From: CAZCSK01 sp964501265
GTDB taxonomy: Bacteria; Actinomycetota; CADDZG01; JAHWKV01
Assembly: GCA_964501265.1 (NCBI GenBank)
Contig: CAZCSK010000069.1
Coordinates: 1 to 8,611 of the forward strand
Direction: 5' to 3'
Length of the DNA: 8,611 nt
Part shown: positions 5,794 to 8,611 of the stretch, one piece after another
Layout of the letters: each line of letters starts with the position of its first letter
Position numbering within the stretch: the stretch's first letter is position 1
Made by a program: the position numbers and the translations under genes
The notes under the pieces: generated by a model
The model's input: only the letters and a program-made list of their open reading frames with translations
What the model was told of the DNA's origin: nothing
Database searches by the model: none

Positions 5794-7334
5794 TCGATCG
5801 TGGCGGGGGGCTTCGAGGAGATGTCGTATGTCACTCGGTTGATGCCGGGAACTTCAGCAACGATCCGGTTGGCAATTGTTTCCAGCAATTTGTAATCAAG
5901 CCTTGCCCAATCGGCGGTCATCGCATCTTCCGACGTGACGGCTCGCACGACGACGGGATGTCCGTAGGTGCGGTCATCGCCCATGACGCCGACCGAACGC
6001 ACCGGCAGCAACACGGCAAAACTCTGCCAAATCTCTTTGTAAAGCCCCGCTTTGGTGATCTCATCTACGACGATAGCGTCGGCGGCTCTTACCAACTCAA
6101 GTCTCTCCAACGTAACTTCGCCAATGATCCTCACGGCGAGCCCGGGGCCGGGGAACGGCTGACGCCAAACGATCTCCTCCGGCAGACCCAGCTCCTCACC
6201 CACGCGCCTGGCTTCGTCCTTGAAAAGATCTCGCAAAGGCTCGACCAACTCGAAGTTCATGTCGTCGGGCAGGCCCCCAACGTTGTGATGAGTCTTGATG
6301 ACGGAAGAGGCCTTGCTGCCCCCGCTCTCGATCACATCGGGATAGAGCGTCCCCTGCACTAGGAAACGCGCCGGTCCGCGATCGATGTCTGCCGCTATCT
6401 CTTCAAAAACGCGGATGAACTCGGTGCCGATGACCTTGCGCTTTTGTTCAGGATCGGTGACGCCGATAAGTTTGGCGAGGAAGCGGTCCCCCGACTTTGA
6501 GTGGATCAAATCAATATTCAGATTGCGTCTGAATGTTTCGACGACCTGATCGGACTCCCCTGCCCGCATCATTCCGTTATCGACAAAGATGCACGTCAGT
6601 TGGTCGCCTACGGCTTTGTGCACCAACGCCGCCGCGACCGCCGAGTCAACTCCGCCCGATAACCCACACACAATTCTCATCCCTCCGACCTGGGCCCGGA
6701 CCGCATCAACAACAGTCTCGATTACCCCGGAGGCGGTCCAGGAGGGCCGACAATCGCAAGCGGTATAAAGAAAGTTCTTGAGGATGTCGACGCCTAGCTG
6801 CGTGTGGCCCACTTCCGGGTGGAACTGCACCCCAAAGAGGCCCCGTTCGATGTCCTCCATGGCGGCGATGGGTGAGGCGGAGGTCTTGGCCAAGCATCGG
6901 AATCCCTCCGGGGCAACCGTCACGGCGTCGTTGTGGCTCATCCAGACGCTCTGTTCGTTGGGCAATCCATCCATGAGAATCCCGCCGGTTCCGATAAGAG
7001 AGGTGCGGCCAAATTCGCCCGCCGCGCCCTTGGCGACCGCACCCCCCAGGGCTCGGGCCATGAGCTGATGCCCGTAACAAATGCCGAGGATCGGAACACC
7101 CAATTCAAAAATAGCGGGATCTACAAGCGGCGCGCCCGGCTCGTGAACGCTTTTCGGACCACCCGAGAGAATGATTCCCTTGGGCCGCTTTTGGCGGACT
7201 TCCTCAGCGGTAATGTCGTCAGGAACAATCTCGGAGAAAACGCGGCAATCACGGACGCGCCGTGCAATGAGCTGCGCATACTGGGCCCCGAAGTCAACGA
7301 CGAGTACTCGGTCGAAGTCTTCGTCGATGCTCAT
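5784..7334 (-). CDS. guaA: GMP synthase (glutamine-hydrolysing)
   Basis: GuaA converts XMP, glutamine and ATP to GMP in the last step of guanine nucleotide synthesis. The 516-residue product is a full-length two-domain enzyme. The N-terminal class I glutamine amidotransferase carries the triad Cys86 (GICYGHQ), His172 and Glu174 (FHPEV). The ATP-pyrophosphatase domain starts with the P-loop SGGVDS (226-231), and the C-terminal dimerisation domain ends in the conserved YDISSKPPATIEWE. The ATG at 7332-7334 lies 2 bases after the TAG of guaB3, with AAGGG about 11 bases upstream inside guaB3. The last ten bases overlap the GTG start of the lipoprotein gene. The gene is intact, with no missing catalytic residue, and the cytoplasmic enzyme would directly use the product of the upstream gene. 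Confidence 0.98.
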   Translation of the reverse strand: MSIDEDFDRVLVVDFGAQYAQLIARRVRDCRVFSEIVPDDITAEEVRQKRPKGIILSGGPKSVHEPGAPLVDPAIFELGVPILGICYGHQLMARALGGAVAKGAAGEFGRTSLIGTGGILMDGLPNEQSVWMSHNDAVTVAPEGFRCLAKTSASPIAAMEDIERGLFGVQFHPEVGHTQLGVDILKNFLYTACDCRPSWTASGVIETVVDAVRAQVGGMRIVCGLSGGVDSAVAAALVHKAVGDQLTCIFVDNGMMRAGESDQVVETFRRNLNIDLIHSKSGDRFLAKLIGVTDPEQKRKVIGTEFIRVFEEIAADIDRGPARFLVQGTLYPDVIESGGSKASSVIKTHHNVGGLPDDMNFELVEPLRDLFKDEARRVGEELGLPEEIVWRQPFPGPGLAVRIIGEVTLERLELVRAADAIVVDEITKAGLYKEIWQSFAVLLPVRSVGVMGDDRTYGHPVVVRAVTSEDAMTADWARLDYKLLETIANRIVAEVPGINRVTYDISSKPPATIEWE

Positions 7335-7336
7335 TC

Positions 7337-8488
7337 CTATGTGAGCCCTTGCTGCCGCTGCAGAAACTTGCCCTCGGTTTTGATCGAAGGAGCAATGACG
7401 ATTTCAGCCTTCTGGAAATCCTTCAAGGTTTCGGCCCCGCAAACAGCCATTGAGTTCCTAAGAGCGCCGAACAGATTCATTGTGCCGTCGTTGACGCTTG
7501 TCGGGCCGAGAAGAATCTCTTCAGTTGTTCCAAGGGGCGAAGACGCGACGCGCACTCCCCGTGGAAGCGCCGAGTGGAAAGTGGCCATTCCCCAATGAAA
7601 GCCGCGGCCCGGGGCCTCGGTGGATCTTGCGAGCGGCGAGCCGATCATGACCGCGTCCGCCCCGCAGGCGATTGCTTTGGCGATATCTCCTCCGGTGCGC
7701 ATCCCTCCGTCCGCGATCACCTGGACGTAGCGGCCGGTCTCGTCTAGATGGCGCATGCGGGCGGCGGCTGCGTCCGCAATTGCAGTGGCCTGAGGAACCC
7801 CGATACCCAGAACCTGTCTTGACGTGCAAGCCGCTCCGGGGCCGACGCCGACCAGAACACCGATGGCGCCCGTCCGCATCAAATGGAGAGCGGCCTGGTA
7901 GGAGGCACATCCGCCTACGATCACCGGCAGGTCGAAAGTTGCGATAAAGGCTTTGAGGTTCAACGGCTCCGTGCGCGACGACAGGTGCTCCGCGGAAACG
8001 ACTGTCCCCTGGATCACGAGGATGTCGAGTTCAGCTTCCAGGACGATCTTGGCGTACTCCTCGACGCGCTGCGGTGTGAGGCTTGCCGCCACCGTGACTC
8101 CGGTCTGCTTGATTTCAGCGATACACTTCGAAATTAGTTCTTCGCGAATGGGGGCCTGATAAATCTCCTGCATCCGTGCGGTCGCATGGGCCTGCGGCAG
8201 GGAAGCGATCTCTTCGAGCATCGCATCAGCCTCTTCGTAGCGCGTATGCAGGCCCTCGAGGTTCAAGACGCCAAGGCCCCCCAAGCGCCCGATCAGCGCG
8301 GCAGTCGTTGGGGAAACGACTGCGTCCATTGCGGCAGCGAGCACAGGAAGAGTGAATTGGTAGGCGTCGATCTCCCACGAGATGTCGACATCGTCGGGAT
8401 CGCGTGTGCGCCGCGATGGAACGATTGCTATGTCATCGAAGCCGTAGGCGTGCCTTGCGACCTTTCCGATGCCAATCTCAGCGTCCAA
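7337..8488 (-). CDS. guaB3: GuaB3-type IMP dehydrogenase family protein
   Basis: This 383-residue TIM-barrel protein belongs to the GuaB3 branch of the IMP dehydrogenase/GMP reductase family. It lacks the CBS (Bateman) pair that interrupts canonical GuaB. The active-site loop is GPGAACTSR with catalytic-position Cys221; the phosphate-binding segment is ADGGMRTGGDIAKA (259-272 region), and GSPLARSTEAPGRGFHWG (283-300) follows. GuaB3 starts (IG.GK.AR.AYG) and ends (IAPS..TEGK) as in the family. IMP dehydrogenases oxidise IMP to XMP with NAD, which fits placement 2 bases before guaA. Start: TTG at 8486-8488, chosen from AAAGGA 9 bases upstream, an in-frame stop shortly before, and agreement with the family N-terminus. 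As I recall, many actinobacterial GuaB3 proteins have lost this Cys while cyanobacterial ones keep it. GMP reductase is an alternative but is less likely given the genetic context. Confidence 0.92.
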   Translation of the reverse strand: MDAEIGIGKVARHAYGFDDIAIVPSRRTRDPDDVDISWEIDAYQFTLPVLAAAMDAVVSPTTAALIGRLGGLGVLNLEGLHTRYEEADAMLEEIASLPQAHATARMQEIYQAPIREELISKCIAEIKQTGVTVAASLTPQRVEEYAKIVLEAELDILVIQGTVVSAEHLSSRTEPLNLKAFIATFDLPVIVGGCASYQAALHLMRTGAIGVLVGVGPGAACTSRQVLGIGVPQATAIADAAAARMRHLDETGRYVQVIADGGMRTGGDIAKAIACGADAVMIGSPLARSTEAPGRGFHWGMATFHSALPRGVRVASSPLGTTEEILLGPTSVNDGTMNLFGALRNSMAVCGAETLKDFQKAEIVIAPSIKTEGKFLQRQQGLT

Positions 8489-8503
8489 AACGGGCAGTCC
8501 TTT
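8489..8503 (-). promoter_or_regulatory. guaB3: Ribosome binding site supporting the TTG start of guaB3
   Basis: On the minus strand AAAGGA (8503-8498) precedes the TTG at 8488 by 9 bases. No ATG or GTG lies in frame between the upstream stop and this TTG, so this site decides the start. Confidence 0.65.
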
Positions 8504-8524
8504 GATTTCAAGGGTGAACCGTTA

Positions 8525-8533
8525 TTTATATCA
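8525..8533 (-). promoter_or_regulatory. Candidate extended -10 promoter for the guaB3 operon
   Basis: The minus strand reads TGATATAAA at 8533-8525, an extended -10 element (TG, one base, then TATAAA). It is AT-rich against a GC-rich background and would start transcription about 30 bases before the TTG of guaB3. It overlaps the stop codon of the upstream membrane-protein gene. No good -35 hexamer is seen at 16-18 bases, which an extended -10 can tolerate. If correct, the guaB3-guaA-lipoprotein-phosphoesterase operon has its own promoter even though the upstream gene runs the same way. Confidence 0.45.
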
Positions 8534-8611
8534 GTTTCCTGTCATTAGTCCTCGAAGTTGAAGGCCGAAGATAAAGAATCCGGCGATGGCGAAGGCTGCC
8601 CACTCCAAACC
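8531..8611 (-). CDS. C-terminal end of a membrane protein (partial)
   Basis: The minus strand from the window edge has an open frame of 26 codons ending in TGA at 8531-8533. It reads GLEWAAFAIAGFFIFGLQLR and then GLMTGN: one hydrophobic membrane helix preceded by Trp and followed by a basic residue, as at the end of an integral membrane protein. The gene continues beyond the window. The W-helix ending resembles the last helix of SURF1-type cytochrome oxidase assembly proteins, but 26 residues are too few to name it. It is not the C-terminus expected of the usual guaB partner of guaB3. It ends 42 bases before the guaB3 start on the same strand, so read-through into that operon is possible. Confidence 0.6.
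   Translation of the reverse strand, partial: GLEWAAFAIAGFFIFGLQLRGLMTGN

Noticed and set aside
5718..6362. Long plus-strand open frame opposite guaA
   Set aside because: It is antisense to conserved guaA sequence and has no recognisable domain or ribosome binding site.

Overview
The window looks like a core-genome stretch of a moderately high-GC bacterium (high 50s % GC by eye), most likely a member of the Actinomycetota. Support for this is a GuaB3-type IMP dehydrogenase paralogue next to guaA, a PcrA/UvrD helicase close by (a neighbourhood I recall from actinobacterial chromosomes), and the use of GTG and TTG starts. GuaB3 is also cyanobacterial-like in parts, so a deep-branching lineage is possible. 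No mobile element, CRISPR array, tRNA or rRNA is visible.

Layout from left to right. Positions 1-107 are non-coding and hold two near-identical copies of a C/G-rich repeat unit 78 bases apart; the first copy folds into a strong hairpin. Positions 108-782 (minus) encode an MgtC/SapB membrane protein that directly follows pcrA (793-3000, minus) with its ribosome binding site inside the end of pcrA. A 58-base divergent gap with a perfect 12-base palindrome separates pcrA from an alpha/beta hydrolase (3059-3814, plus), the only plus-strand gene. The hydrolase converges with a tightly packed minus-strand operon, transcribed right to left: guaB3 (8488-7337), guaA (7334-5784), a PQQ-type sugar dehydrogenase lipoprotein (5793-4570) and a calcineurin-like phosphoesterase (4570-3830). 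The right edge carries the last 26 codons of a membrane protein, also minus strand.

How the genes fit together: GuaB3 (IMP to XMP, by family) and GuaA (XMP to GMP) are consecutive steps of guanine nucleotide synthesis and are separated by 2 bases. The two downstream genes overlap their predecessors by 10 bases and 1 base, so translation is probably coupled along the whole operon, although a secreted sugar dehydrogenase and a phosphoesterase have no obvious link to GMP synthesis. PcrA (DNA repair and transcription-linked helicase) and MgtC appear to form a second, two-gene unit.

I do not see a clear undescribed system. The points most worth a second look are the flanking hairpin repeat, the palindrome between pcrA and the hydrolase, the cysteine-bearing GuaB3 without guaB beside it, and the overlapping guaA/lipoprotein/phosphoesterase arrangement.
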